From contig NZ_BHVX01000008.1 of NCBI RefSeq assembly GCF_003851545.1, positions 124,001-188,000 of the forward strand: 64,000 nucleotides of DNA, written 5' to 3'. The position numbers were made by a program, and so were the translations under genes. This DNA is from Ralstonia sp. SET104. Its GTDB lineage: Bacteria; Pseudomonadota; Gammaproteobacteria; Burkholderiales; Burkholderiaceae. The notes under the pieces were generated by a model that had not been told where the DNA came from, did no database searches, and saw only the letters and a list, made by a program, of their open reading frames with translations. The stretch's first letter is position 1; every line of letters begins with the position of its first letter. Of this stretch, positions 28,439 through 37,948 are shown piece by piece.

Positions 28439-28732
28439 ATGGACGAGAGTCGCTATCCTGAGTTATGGCAGCTTATTGTTTGCTATTTTCATGAGGATTA
28501 CGATTTGTTTGGTGAAACCATGGAGGAGATTGTTTCGTCATTCAATGCCGATGCGGACGATGATCTGCGGATGGAGGTTGTGTCTCAGATTGACGCGTTC
28601 AAGATTGAGAACGATAAAAATATCGATGCCGCTTTTGTCGAAATATTCGGTGAACTTGGGCATATTGATATGTGGGGACAAAAAAAAGTGGTTCCATTTC
28701 TCGATGAGCTAAAGCGGCTCCTGCAGAAATAG
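28439..28732 (+). CDS. Immunity protein for the RNase A-like toxin (CdiI-like)
   Basis: A 97-residue acidic protein, 12 bp after the toxin stop. It opens MDESRYPELWQLIVCYFHED, the pattern of contact-dependent-inhibition immunity proteins that pair with RNase toxins, and ends VPFLDELKRLLQK. The ATG at 28439 has GTGAGG upstream. It should bind and block the toxin's active site in the producing cell. AT-rich codons (ATT, GTT, AAA) set it apart from the neighbours and suggest recent transfer of the toxin/immunity pair. Confidence 0.8.
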   Translation: MDESRYPELWQLIVCYFHEDYDLFGETMEEIVSSFNADADDDLRMEVVSQIDAFKIENDKNIDAAFVEIFGELGHIDMWGQKKVVPFLDELKRLLQK

Positions 28733-29099
28733 CGAATTCATCTGCATCGAACAGCCTGGGACTGAGGTCTTTCATATGTCTCTCAGTACGGCTCACGTCG
28801 ACGGGTGCTGTGCTTGTCGTAGGGAGACGTGTACGGTTGGTACGAAATTGCCACCAATGTCATGCTCGGACTTAGTCAGGAGGGGGGCTCAGGCAGTTTC
28901 GCTTGAGTGGCCTAAGCGTGCCGGAGCGTGAGCGCCGTTCTGACGTGTCCTCGCCCAATTGTCTGGAGAAGATTCGTCACGCATTCAAGCCGCATTGACA
29001 CTGCAGAGCGTTTGGGGTGGCTGATGCGTTACATGGTTTGAGCAAAGTCCCCTCTTGTTGCCCGCGCAGCCCCTTCAGAATCCGCTACAATCCAGCCCA
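28733..29099. other. Intergenic region with no recognised gene
   Basis: 367 bp between the immunity gene and the SAH riboswitch. A short frame at about 28830-28907 reads VYGWYEIATNVMLGLSQEGG and then stops. It could be the remnant of another gene end, but it has no start site. TACAAT at 29086-29091 is a likely -10 element for the riboswitch-ahcY transcript; a matching -35 is not clear. Confidence 0.35.
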
Positions 29100-29167
29100 T
29101 TCCGAGGAGCGTTGCAACGGTCGGCACAGCCCAACCGCCAGGCTCGGAAGTTCAAACGGCGCTCGCA
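29100..29167 (+). promoter_or_regulatory. SAH riboswitch upstream of ahcY
   Basis: TTCCGAGGAGCGTTGCAACG (29100-29119), a C/A-rich middle and CGCCAGGCTCGGAAG (29137-29151) followed by GGCGCTC match the S-adenosylhomocysteine aptamer. The arms TTCCGAG / CTCGGAA and GAGCG / CGCTC pair as a pseudoknotted fold. It is an ON switch: SAH raises ahcY expression. About 100 bp separate it from the ahcY start. Confidence 0.9.
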
Positions 29168-29266
29168 GTATCGTGGCTGACACGATGGCGAGAACGCATC
29201 TACCCCAAGGCGCATGGCCTTGGCACTCCCCAGCGTGCAGTCACCCCAATTTTCCGGAGTGATCCA

Positions 29267-30691
<1,425 letters not shown>

Positions 30692-30709
30692 TCTGCTGTA
30701 AGCCGTAAC

Positions 30710-30736
30710 TGCCGGCGGCATTTCCTGCCGCCGGCA
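30710..30736 (+). terminator. Strong hairpin after ahcY
   Basis: An 11-bp perfect stem (TGCCGGCGGCA / TGCCGCCGGCA) with a 5-nt loop, 19 bp after the ahcY stop. There is no T run, so it may slow decay of the ahcY message or attenuate instead of fully terminating before the membrane-protein gene. Confidence 0.5.
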
Positions 30737-30755
30737 TTCAACCCGAGGACTTCCC

Positions 30756-31100
30756 ATGAGACTGCTTGCTGTCTGGGTCATCAACGCGCTGGCCTTGCTC
30801 CTTGTCGCCTATCTGCTCAAAGGCATTCACGTCAACGGCTTTGGCTCTGCGCTGATCGCGGCGCTGGTGCTGGGTCTCGTCAATACGCTGATCCGTCCGA
30901 TTCTGGTGATCCTCACCCTGCCGGTGACGCTGCTCACGCTCGGGCTGTTCATCTTCATCATCAACGCGCTGCTGTTCCTGTTCGTCGGCAACCTGCTGGC
31001 GGGCTTTCAGGTGGCCAGCTTTGGCGCGGCGCTGCTGGGCTCCATCCTGTACAGCGTGATCTCGTGGCTGCTCTCGAGCTTGCTGCTGCGCGAGGCTTAA
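30756..31100 (+). CDS. Small membrane protein, phage-holin-4 (DUF360) family
   Basis: A 114-residue, almost entirely hydrophobic protein with about four transmembrane segments (LAVWVINALALLLVAYLL, ALIAALVLGLVNTLIRPILV, LGLFIFIINALLFLFVGNLL, ALLGSILYSVISWLLSSLLL). The central NTLIRPI motif is characteristic of this family. Despite the family name it is a common chromosomal protein, not evidence for a prophage. It lies between ahcY and metF, 10 bp before the latter, so it is probably in the same transcript. Function unknown. Confidence 0.85.
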   Translation: MRLLAVWVINALALLLVAYLLKGIHVNGFGSALIAALVLGLVNTLIRPILVILTLPVTLLTLGLFIFIINALLFLFVGNLLAGFQVASFGAALLGSILYSVISWLLSSLLLREA

Positions 31101-31110
31101 GGTTTCTGTC

Positions 31111-31941
31111 ATGCAAGACCGTCAATTCAGTTTCGAATTCTTCCCGCCCAAGACGGCGGAAGGCGCTGAGAAGCTGCGCAATACGCGCGCGCAGCTCTCG
31201 CCGCTCAAGCCGCGCTTTATTTCCGTGACCTTCGGGGCGGGCGGCACCACGCAACAGGGCACGCTCGACGCCGTGGTGGAAATCCAGCGCGAAGGCATCG
31301 AGGCCGCGCCGCATCTGTCGTGCGTGGGCTCGTCGCGCGAGAGCATCCGCGGCATTCTCAACACGTATCGCGATCACGGCATCCGTCGCATCGTCGCGCT
31401 GCGCGGCGACATGCCTTCGGGCATGGGCGAGATCGGTGAATTCCGTTTTGCCAACGAGCTGGTCGAGTTCATCCGCCAGGAAACTGGCGAGGCCTTCCAC
31501 ATTGAAGTGGCGGCGTATCCGGAATACCACCCGCAGTCGCGCTCGCCCAAGCACGATCTGGACAACTTCGCCCGCAAGGTGAAGGCTGGTGCTGATTCCG
31601 CCATCACGCAGTACTTCTTCAATGCGGATGCGTACTTCCAGTTCGTTGACGACGCACGCAAGCTCGGCGTGGACGTGCCCATCGTGCCGGGCATCATGCC
31701 GATCACGAATTCGTCGCAGCTCATGCGCTTTTCTGAGATGTGCGGTGCAGAAGTGCCGCGCTGGATCGCCAAGCGCCTGGAGAGCTTTGGCGACGACCGC
31801 GAATCGATCCGCGCCTTCGGCCTGGATGTGGTGACAGCGATGTGCGACCGCCTGCTGCAAGGTGGCGCACCGGGCCTGCACTTCTATACGCTCAACGCGG
31901 CCGGCTCCACGCGCGCGATCTGGCAGCGCTTGGGTCTGTAA
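31111..31941 (+). CDS. metF: 5,10-methylenetetrahydrofolate reductase
   Basis: A flavoenzyme that reduces methylene-THF to methyl-THF, the methyl donor for methionine synthesis from homocysteine (the product of AhcY). The 276-residue length is normal for the bacterial form. The N-terminal FSFEFFPPKTAEGAEKL (about 5-21) carries the catalytic Glu region, PRFISVTFGAGGTT (about 31-44) the FAD/folate site, and DNFARKVKAGADSAITQYFF (about 151-170) the barrel core. The ATG at 31111 is 10 bp after the holin-family gene. Grouping with ahcY completes a methyl-cycle cluster. Confidence 0.96.
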   Translation: MQDRQFSFEFFPPKTAEGAEKLRNTRAQLSPLKPRFISVTFGAGGTTQQGTLDAVVEIQREGIEAAPHLSCVGSSRESIRGILNTYRDHGIRRIVALRGDMPSGMGEIGEFRFANELVEFIRQETGEAFHIEVAAYPEYHPQSRSPKHDLDNFARKVKAGADSAITQYFFNADAYFQFVDDARKLGVDVPIVPGIMPITNSSQLMRFSEMCGAEVPRWIAKRLESFGDDRESIRAFGLDVVTAMCDRLLQGGAPGLHFYTLNAAGSTRAIWQRLGL

Positions 31942-31967
31942 AGGCAAACAAGAAGAAGGAGATCGTC

Positions 31968-32423
31968 ATGGCCGCCGCACCCGATCCGCTGATCGTCTGG
32001 TTGCTTGACGAACTCCAGCCGCTTGCCGCGCAGATCGGCCCGATCCGCGCGCGCCGCATGTTTGGCGGTGCGGCGCTGTATTACGACGACATCGTCTTTG
32101 CGCTGGTGCTGCGTGGCACGTGCTACCTGCGCGTGGACGATTCCACGCGCGGGCGCTTTGTCGCCGAGAAATCCGTACCGTTCAGCTACGATCGCAACGG
32201 CCGCACCATCAGCATGACGGGCTACCTGAGCATGCCAGCGGAGGCGCTCGACGGCGGCCAACCATTGCGCGACTGGGTGCGGCTGGCGATTGAAGCCGCG
32301 TTGCGCGATGCGAATGCCAAGGCGGCCGCGCCCAAGCGCGTCGCAGCAAAGGCAGCAAAGACAACGGCGACCAAGAAGGCCGCCGCGCAAAAAACCACCA
32401 AGAAAGTCACCACCAAGCGCTGA
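31968..32423 (+). CDS. TfoX N-terminal-domain protein with Lys/Ala-rich tail
   Basis: 151 residues. Residues 1-115 match the TfoX/Sxy N-terminal domain (GPIRARRMFGGAALYYDD, CYLRVDDSTRGRF, DWVRLAIEAALRDAN). The last ~35 residues are a basic Ala/Lys/Thr tail (AAKAAKTTATKKAAAQKTTK), resembling histone-H1-like tails and probably disordered. In gamma-proteobacteria TfoX regulates competence; here it is only a domain match and the role is unknown. The ATG at 31968 has AGAAGGAG upstream. It is convergent with the next gene, 4 bp apart. Confidence 0.85.
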   Translation: MAAAPDPLIVWLLDELQPLAAQIGPIRARRMFGGAALYYDDIVFALVLRGTCYLRVDDSTRGRFVAEKSVPFSYDRNGRTISMTGYLSMPAEALDGGQPLRDWVRLAIEAALRDANAKAAAPKRVAAKAAKTTATKKAAAQKTTKKVTTKR

Positions 32424-32427
32424 GCGT

Positions 32428-33042
32428 TCAGTACAGCGTTGCCTTCAACCGCTCCGGCAGCTCACGGTCGTAAGCGTCGCCATCGAACGCGCCGCCGCTG
32501 ATGTGCTGCAGGATCTTGCCTGCGGTGGGCACGGCTGGCTTCGCCTCTTGCGCGCCGCGCTCCCAAAGCTTCGAGCGCACCAGCGCCTTCGAGCAGTGGA
32601 AGTACACCGTCTGCACCTTTACGAGGATCACGCTGCGCGGCGGCTTGCCTTGCACCGCAAATGACGCGAGCCATTCCGGATCGGCCGTGATGGTGGCCGT
32701 GCCGTTCACGCGCAGCGTTTCACCCACACCCGGCACGATGAAGAGCACCGACACGCGCCCGTCTTCCACGATGTTGCGCAGGTTGTCGATGCGGTTGTTG
32801 CCGGGCCGGTCGGGAATCGCCAGCAGGCGCTCGTTGAGGATGCGCACGAAGCCCGGCGCATCGCCCTTGGGCGAGGCGTCCGTGCCCGCCGCGCCCACCG
32901 ACGACAGCACGATAAACGGCGACGCTTCGACGAACGCGCGGTAGTCCTCGTTCAGGTGGTCGATCTCCTTGAGCAGCGAGCGCGGGTTCGGGGCGCCGTA
33001 CACGGTTTCGAGGTCGGCAACGGTTTTCAGCGTGTAGGGCAT
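32428..33042 (-). CDS. Pyridoxamine 5'-phosphate oxidase-like FMN-binding protein
   Basis: A 204-residue split-barrel flavoprotein of the PNPOx-like family (the MSMEG_1061-type clade is my best guess). The flavin-binding core shows FIVLSSVGAAGTDASPKGDA (about 43-62), FVRILNERLLAIPDRPGNNR and VSVLFIVPGVGETLRVNG (about 97-114). The C-terminal AKPAVPTAGKILQHIS is typical of this subgroup. The ATG is at 33040-33042. It is unlikely to be the pyridoxine biosynthetic enzyme itself; the substrate is unknown. It lies 19 bp downstream of the 5-FTHF cyclo-ligase gene and is probably co-transcribed. Confidence 0.85.
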   Translation of the reverse strand: MPYTLKTVADLETVYGAPNPRSLLKEIDHLNEDYRAFVEASPFIVLSSVGAAGTDASPKGDAPGFVRILNERLLAIPDRPGNNRIDNLRNIVEDGRVSVLFIVPGVGETLRVNGTATITADPEWLASFAVQGKPPRSVILVKVQTVYFHCSKALVRSKLWERGAQEAKPAVPTAGKILQHISGGAFDGDAYDRELPERLKATLY

Positions 33043-33061
33043 GTGGAGGTTCTGAACCGGC

Positions 33062-33664
33062 TTAAAACACGCCGCATTCGGTGACGATGCAGTCGAGTGC
33101 GATGTCGTGCGATTGCGGTGCGATGGATTCCACCCGGTTCACTTCGTACGCCACGCCAATCGTGCGCGGGCGGTGGCCAGCGGTATGCAGCGCGGCGAGT
33201 GTGCGGTCGTAGAAGCCGCCACCGTAGCCAATGCGATAGCGCTGCGCGTCAAAACCCACGCATGGGATCAGCAAGGCATCGGGTGTTTCCATCTCACCCG
33301 AGCGGGGGATGGGGATGTTGTACGCGCCCGGCGTCATTTCACAATCGGGCGTCCAGCGCCGAAACTGCAGGGGCGAAAACTTGTCTGTCACTACGGGCAG
33401 CAGCGCGTGGCGCGTGCGGGTGGTTGAACCGGCCGCCAGCCAATGCCGCAGCACGGTCAACGCATCGAATTCCCCCTGCGTTGGCCAGTAGGCGGCCAGA
33501 CGCTTGATGGGCAGTGCGCCCAGCAACTCGGCAAGGTGATGCGCCAGTGCAGCATCGTGTGCGACGCGATCGGACAGTCCGGCCCGCGCATCGAGCAGCA
33601 TGGTGCGCAGCGTGCGCCGCGATTCGATTGGCGTGGTGGGGTGCGCCGGATCGTGCGCGCTCAT
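33062..33664 (-). CDS. 5-formyltetrahydrofolate cyclo-ligase
   Basis: Converts 5-formyl-THF to 5,10-methenyl-THF with ATP, rescuing folate. The 200-residue length is normal. The hallmark C-terminal phosphate/folate loop IGYGGGFYDRTLA (about 146-158) follows PDALLIPCVGFDAQRYR. A central LPVVTDKFSPLQFRRW region aligns with the ATP site. ygfA or fau would be the usual symbol. The start ATG at 33662-33664 is divergent from slt. Confidence 0.92.
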   Translation of the reverse strand: MSAHDPAHPTTPIESRRTLRTMLLDARAGLSDRVAHDAALAHHLAELLGALPIKRLAAYWPTQGEFDALTVLRHWLAAGSTTRTRHALLPVVTDKFSPLQFRRWTPDCEMTPGAYNIPIPRSGEMETPDALLIPCVGFDAQRYRIGYGGGFYDRTLAALHTAGHRPRTIGVAYEVNRVESIAPQSHDIALDCIVTECGVF

Positions 33665-33845
33665 TGGATGTGGCCCCTCGCCGGTTCACGATTCGTGGCG
33701 AGCGGCCCGAGGTTGGTGCGAGGCACGCAGCCGTACACGTGCAGTAGGGCGAGCATCGCAGTGCCAAGATCGGGGCGCGCGGCAGGATCGTGAATTGGCG
33801 CTAAGGCTGACATGGGATAATTCGGGACCTAACAGTGATGATCGG

Positions 33846-35819
33846 ATGGGGCAGGAGATGACATTGAAGGCCAAGGCAGTATATCGCGCGGTAGCGCTGG
33901 CTTTTGCGGGCATGGTGGGCATGAGCGTGGTGGGCCCGCTGAGTCCCATTTCGCTGGCGGTGGCCGCCAAACGCCAGGCGCCGCAAGGCATTCCGGCCAA
34001 TCCGGACGATGCGTTTGTTGAGCTGCGCAATGCGGCGCGCCGCAACGATGTTGCGCGCAGTTGGGAGTTGGCCGACAGCCTCTCCGATTACCCCATCCAG
34101 TCTTATGTGCAGTATTTCCGCATCAAGCCGCAGCTGTTTGATGCCAGCGGCTATGCGCGCACGGATGCACCGGAAGACGATATCCGCGCGTTCCTGCAAC
34201 GCTACAAGGGCGAAGCGATTGCCGACCGTTTGCGCAACGACTGGCTGCTCGTGCTCGGCAAGAAGCGCGACTGGGCCACCTTCGATGCGGAGTACCCCAA
34301 CTTCGTGCTGAAGGACGACACGCAAGTCGAGTGCTACGCCCTGCTCTCGCGCGCGATGAAGGGGCAGAACGTGGTTGCCGATGCACGCGCCACGCTGCTC
34401 GATCCGAAGGGCTATGGCGAAGGCTGTATCGACCTGATCGGTTACCTCGCGCAATCGCAGCAGTTCACCCGGGCGGACGTGGCTTTTGCCGCGCGGCTGT
34501 CGCTGGAGCAGAACCTCGTTACGCAGGCATCGCGCATTGCGGCCGTGCTGCCCGAGGGCGACCGTGTAGACAACGACACGCCGGCCAACGTGACGCGCAT
34601 GGCGCGCAATGACCCATCGCAGGCGACGGCGTATCTGCTGGCGCAAAGCGGCGGCTTGTCGCGCGAAGAGCAAGGTGCGGGCTGGGGCGTGATCGGCCAG
34701 TACGCGGCCAAGAAGCAGACGCCCGATGCGCTGGATGCCTACCGCCGCCAGATGACGCTCGGCGGCGATGCCTATCTCTCGGACGATTCGCAGGAATGGC
34801 GCGTGCGCACCGCCCTGCGCGCGGGTGACTGGAAGATGGTGCGCCAGGCCATCGAGGCCATGCGCCCGACACTGCGCAGCCGCGATCCGGCCTGGACATA
34901 CTGGTACGGCCGCGCGCTCAAGGCCGACAACCGTAACGACGAGGCCAAGCAGCAGTTCCAGTCGATCGCCGGGCAGTTCAACTTCTACGGCCAACTGGCG
35001 CTGGAGGATCTGGGCCAGCGCATCACCGTGCCGGCCAAGACCACGGTGACGGATGCCGAGATCGACCCGATGGGACGCAACCACCCAGGCTTCGCGCGCG
35101 CCAAGAAGCTGTACGACCTGAACCTGCGTTTTGAGGGCAACCGCGAGTGGAACTGGGAGCTGCGCAACATGAGCGACCGCGAGCTGATTGCGGCGGCAGA
35201 ATACGGCCGCAAGCTCGGCTTGCTCGACCGCGCTGTCAATTCGGCCGACAAGACCAAGACCGAGCATGACTTCTCACTTCGCTTCCCGACACCGTTCCTT
35301 AATGTGGTCCAGCGCAATGCCGATGCCGTGGGCCTGGACATTGCCTGGGCGTACGGTCTGATCCGTCAGGAGTCGCGCTTCATCATGGACGCGCGTTCAT
35401 CGGTGGGGGCGTCGGGCCTGATGCAGGTGATGCCGGAAACCGCCAAGCGCGTGGCCAAGAAGATCGGCCTACCGGGTTTCCGCCCCTCGCAGATGAGCGA
35501 CATCGATACCAACGTACTGCTCGGCACGAGCTACCTGTCGATGATCCTGACCGATCTCGATAGCTCCATGACCTTGGCTACCGCCGGCTACAACGCCGGC
35601 CCGGGCCGGCCGAAGCGCTGGCGCTCGACGCTCACGCGCCCTGTGGAAGGCGCGATCTTCGCCGAGACGATTCCGTTCAACGAGACGCGCACGTATGTGA
35701 AAAACGTGCTGTCGAACGCGACGTACTACAGCGCGCTGCTCAGCGGTCGTCCGCAATCGCTGAAGGATCGCCTGGGCAAGGTCGGGCCGGAGCCGGTGAC
35801 GCCGGACGATCTGCCGTAA
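33846..35819 (+). CDS. slt: Soluble lytic murein transglycosylase (Slt70 type)
   Basis: Cleaves peptidoglycan glycan strands in the periplasm with formation of anhydro-muropeptides. The protein is about 657 residues: a signal peptide (hydrophobic core AVALAFAGMVGMSVVGPL), a long helical superhelix domain, and a C-terminal SLT domain with the catalytic Glu in YGLIRQESRFIMDARSSVGA and then SGLMQVMPETAKRVA and TAGYNAGPGRPKRW. Start: two in-frame ATGs, 33846 and 33858; AGGAG directly abuts the second, so the exact choice is open, but both give the signal peptide. The frame extends upstream, but those codons are not signal-like. Confidence 0.94.
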   Translation: MGQEMTLKAKAVYRAVALAFAGMVGMSVVGPLSPISLAVAAKRQAPQGIPANPDDAFVELRNAARRNDVARSWELADSLSDYPIQSYVQYFRIKPQLFDASGYARTDAPEDDIRAFLQRYKGEAIADRLRNDWLLVLGKKRDWATFDAEYPNFVLKDDTQVECYALLSRAMKGQNVVADARATLLDPKGYGEGCIDLIGYLAQSQQFTRADVAFAARLSLEQNLVTQASRIAAVLPEGDRVDNDTPANVTRMARNDPSQATAYLLAQSGGLSREEQGAGWGVIGQYAAKKQTPDALDAYRRQMTLGGDAYLSDDSQEWRVRTALRAGDWKMVRQAIEAMRPTLRSRDPAWTYWYGRALKADNRNDEAKQQFQSIAGQFNFYGQLALEDLGQRITVPAKTTVTDAEIDPMGRNHPGFARAKKLYDLNLRFEGNREWNWELRNMSDRELIAAAEYGRKLGLLDRAVNSADKTKTEHDFSLRFPTPFLNVVQRNADAVGLDIAWAYGLIRQESRFIMDARSSVGASGLMQVMPETAKRVAKKIGLPGFRPSQMSDIDTNVLLGTSYLSMILTDLDSSMTLATAGYNAGPGRPKRWRSTLTRPVEGAIFAETIPFNETRTYVKNVLSNATYYSALLSGRPQSLKDRLGKVGPEPVTPDDLP

Positions 35820-35850
35820 GAGACGAGCGTCATCGCCTCGTCCCACAATA

Positions 35851-35874
35851 CGCCCGCTGCAACGCGGGCGTTTC
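35851..35874 (+). terminator. Rho-independent terminator after slt
   Basis: A 7-bp stem CGCCCGC / GCGGGCG with a 6-nt loop followed by TTTCT, 32 bp after the stop codon. Confidence 0.7.
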
Positions 35875-36014
35875 TCATGGGCGCATGCGCCTGTCGAATC
35901 ACAACAGTGCGGACTTCGATACACCGGCAGCATGGCGTGTCGACGCCCCTTGGGGGCGATCACGTTCGGGATATATTGTGAGTGTTGCCCCCCACCCGTC
36001 CTGGAGATGCCTCC

Positions 36015-37019
36015 ATGCAGCCCTCCAATCTGCTTGTTTTTGGCGGTACCGGTTTTATCGGTTCGCAGCTGCTGTCGCGGCTGGTGACGGAGACCTTCTC
36101 CGCACCCGGCCTTCCGGAGGGCCGGGTGATCGTGCCCACACGCGATCCTGAATCGTCCCGCGCGCACAATCTCACGCTGCTGCCACGCGTGGATGTGATG
36201 GACGCCGACATTTACGCTGACGATGCCCTCGACGCGCTGTTCCTGGCGCTCACCGAGCGCGGCGGCGAGCACTGCGCCGTCATCAACCTCGTCGGCGTGT
36301 TGCAGGATGCGCGCGAGATGCCGTACGGCCCGAACTTCCAGCGTGTGCATGTCGATCTGCCGCGCCGTATCGTTGCCGCCTGCCGGCGCCACGGCGTGAA
36401 CCGGCTGCTGCACATGAGCGCTCTGGGCGCTGATCCCGCCGGCCCGTCGATGTACCTGCGCAGCAAGGGCGACGGCGAACGCGTCGTCATGAACAGCGAA
36501 CTGGACTGGACCGTGTTTCGCCCGTCGGTCGTGTTCGGCCCGCAGGATCATTTCCTGAATCTGTTTGCAAGCATGCAGCGCATGGCGCCGTTCGTGCCAC
36601 TGGCGTGTGCCGATGCGCGCTTCCAGCCCGTCTATGTGGACGACGTGGCCGCCGCATTCATCAACGCACTCAAGAAGCCGGCCACGATCCGGCACGCCTA
36701 TCCGCTGGTCGGGCCGCGCATCTACACCCTGGCGGAGCTGATGCGCTTTGCTGGGCGTGCCAGCGGCCATCCGCGCTGGATCGTGCCGCTGCCCGAAGGT
36801 CTGGGCCGCATGCAGGCAGCGTTGCTGGAGCGTTTGCCGGGTGCGCCCATTTCGCGGGACAACCTCGACTCCATGCGCGTGGACAACGTCAGCATGGAGC
36901 CGGTCGCACCGGAACTGGGTATCCGCCCGCTTGGCATGGAGGCGGTGATGCTGCCCGCGCTGGCTGGCCTAGGGCCGGACCGCGGATTGCGTGCTGCACG
37001 GACGCGGGTCCATCGCTAG
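36015..37019 (+). CDS. NAD(P)-binding protein of the complex I NDUFA9-like family
   Basis: A 334-residue atypical short-chain dehydrogenase. The Rossmann motif LLVFGGTGFIGSQLLSRL lies at about 6-23, and the segment LLHMSALGADPAGPSMYLRS followed by KGDGE carries the modified Tyr/Lys pair. FRPSVVFGPQDHFLNLFASM (about 173-192) is characteristic of the NDUFA9 / YwnB-like branch. It probably binds a nucleotide and a lipid-like or quinone-related ligand; the function in bacteria is unclear. The ATG at 36015 has TGGAG upstream; an earlier in-frame ATG at 35982 lacks a site. Confidence 0.87.
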   Translation: MQPSNLLVFGGTGFIGSQLLSRLVTETFSAPGLPEGRVIVPTRDPESSRAHNLTLLPRVDVMDADIYADDALDALFLALTERGGEHCAVINLVGVLQDAREMPYGPNFQRVHVDLPRRIVAACRRHGVNRLLHMSALGADPAGPSMYLRSKGDGERVVMNSELDWTVFRPSVVFGPQDHFLNLFASMQRMAPFVPLACADARFQPVYVDDVAAAFINALKKPATIRHAYPLVGPRIYTLAELMRFAGRASGHPRWIVPLPEGLGRMQAALLERLPGAPISRDNLDSMRVDNVSMEPVAPELGIRPLGMEAVMLPALAGLGPDRGLRAARTRVHR

Positions 37020-37090
37020 CGGCTACGGAAACCCGGAGCGTTCACGCCGTTTGTGAATCAGCTTCACAACGGTGGCCAATCCGTTTCATT

Positions 37091-37118
37091 TTGTGGCGGT
37101 GCAGCGCGAGGCTAGAAT
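37091..37118 (+). promoter_or_regulatory. Putative sigma-70 promoter for the GST-cca genes
   Basis: TTGTGG (37091-37096), a 16-bp spacer and TAGAAT (37113-37118), about 130 bp before the GST start codon. The -10 is good, the -35 moderate. Read by eye. Confidence 0.35.
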
Positions 37119-37246
37119 GATTCGCTCGCCTTCGCGCTGCCGCCCGCCGCTTCCGATACAACAAGACTAGAGCGCCCCGGCATTCCTGCGCGATGCAGGC
37201 GGGCTCCCACAACACAATTGCTGTGCACTCTCCAAGGACGGGAATC

Positions 37247-37948
37247 ATGAAACTGGTCATCGGCAACAAGAACTATTCGTCGTGGTCGCTACGCCCGTGG
37301 CTGCTGGCCAAGCAGGCCGGCATTCCGTTCGAAGAGATTCGCGTGCGCTTGCTGAGCGAGACCTTTGCGGCCGACGTGGCGCGCCATTCCCCGGCCGGCC
37401 GCGTGCCTGTGCTGGTGGACGGTGACATGAACGTGTGGGATTCGCTCGCCATCTGCGAGACGCTGGCCGAGCGCTTTCCGCGCGCGCAACTGTGGCCGGC
37501 AGACCCGAAGAGCCGCGCACACGCCCGCTCGATCTGCGCTGAAATGCACTCCGGTTTCGGCAACCTGCGCAACAACATGCCCATGAACGTGACAGCCGTG
37601 CTGCCCGGCATGGGCTGGAACGTGGCTGTGCAGCGTGACATCGACCGCATTGCCGGCATGTGGACCGAGTTGCGCCAGAAGTACGCGTCGGCGGGCCCGT
37701 TCCTGTTTGGCCACTTCACGGTGGCCGATGCGTTCTACGCGCCGGTGGTCAGCCGCTTCGCCACCTATGGCGTGCGTCTGCCCGAAGTTGCCAAGGCCTA
37801 CGCCGATCACATCCTCAACCTGCCCGCCATGCAGGAGTGGATTGACGGTGCACGCGCCGAGCACGACTTCCTCGCCGACGATGAGCCCTATCGCACCGCG
37901 CCGGACGAAGACACGCTTGTTGTTACCGACCATGCCGCCAATCAATGA
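37247..37948 (+). CDS. Glutathione S-transferase family protein
   Basis: 233 residues. The thioredoxin-like N-terminal domain starts MKLVIGNKNYSSWSLRPWLL, where Ser in YSSWS is the likely glutathione-activating residue, and SPAGRVPVLVDGD with the cis-Pro follows at about 49-61. The helical C-terminal domain has FLFGHFTVADAFYAPVVSRF (about 152-171), the N-capping motif of GSTs. The substrate is unknown. The ATG at 37247 has AAGGAC upstream. Its stop overlaps the start of cca (ATGA), so the two are coupled. Confidence 0.92.
   Translation: MKLVIGNKNYSSWSLRPWLLAKQAGIPFEEIRVRLLSETFAADVARHSPAGRVPVLVDGDMNVWDSLAICETLAERFPRAQLWPADPKSRAHARSICAEMHSGFGNLRNNMPMNVTAVLPGMGWNVAVQRDIDRIAGMWTELRQKYASAGPFLFGHFTVADAFYAPVVSRFATYGVRLPEVAKAYADHILNLPAMQEWIDGARAEHDFLADDEPYRTAPDEDTLVVTDHAANQ

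Noticed and set aside
30756-31100. Holin-family protein as evidence of a prophage
   Set aside because: This family is common on bacterial chromosomes and no other phage genes are present.
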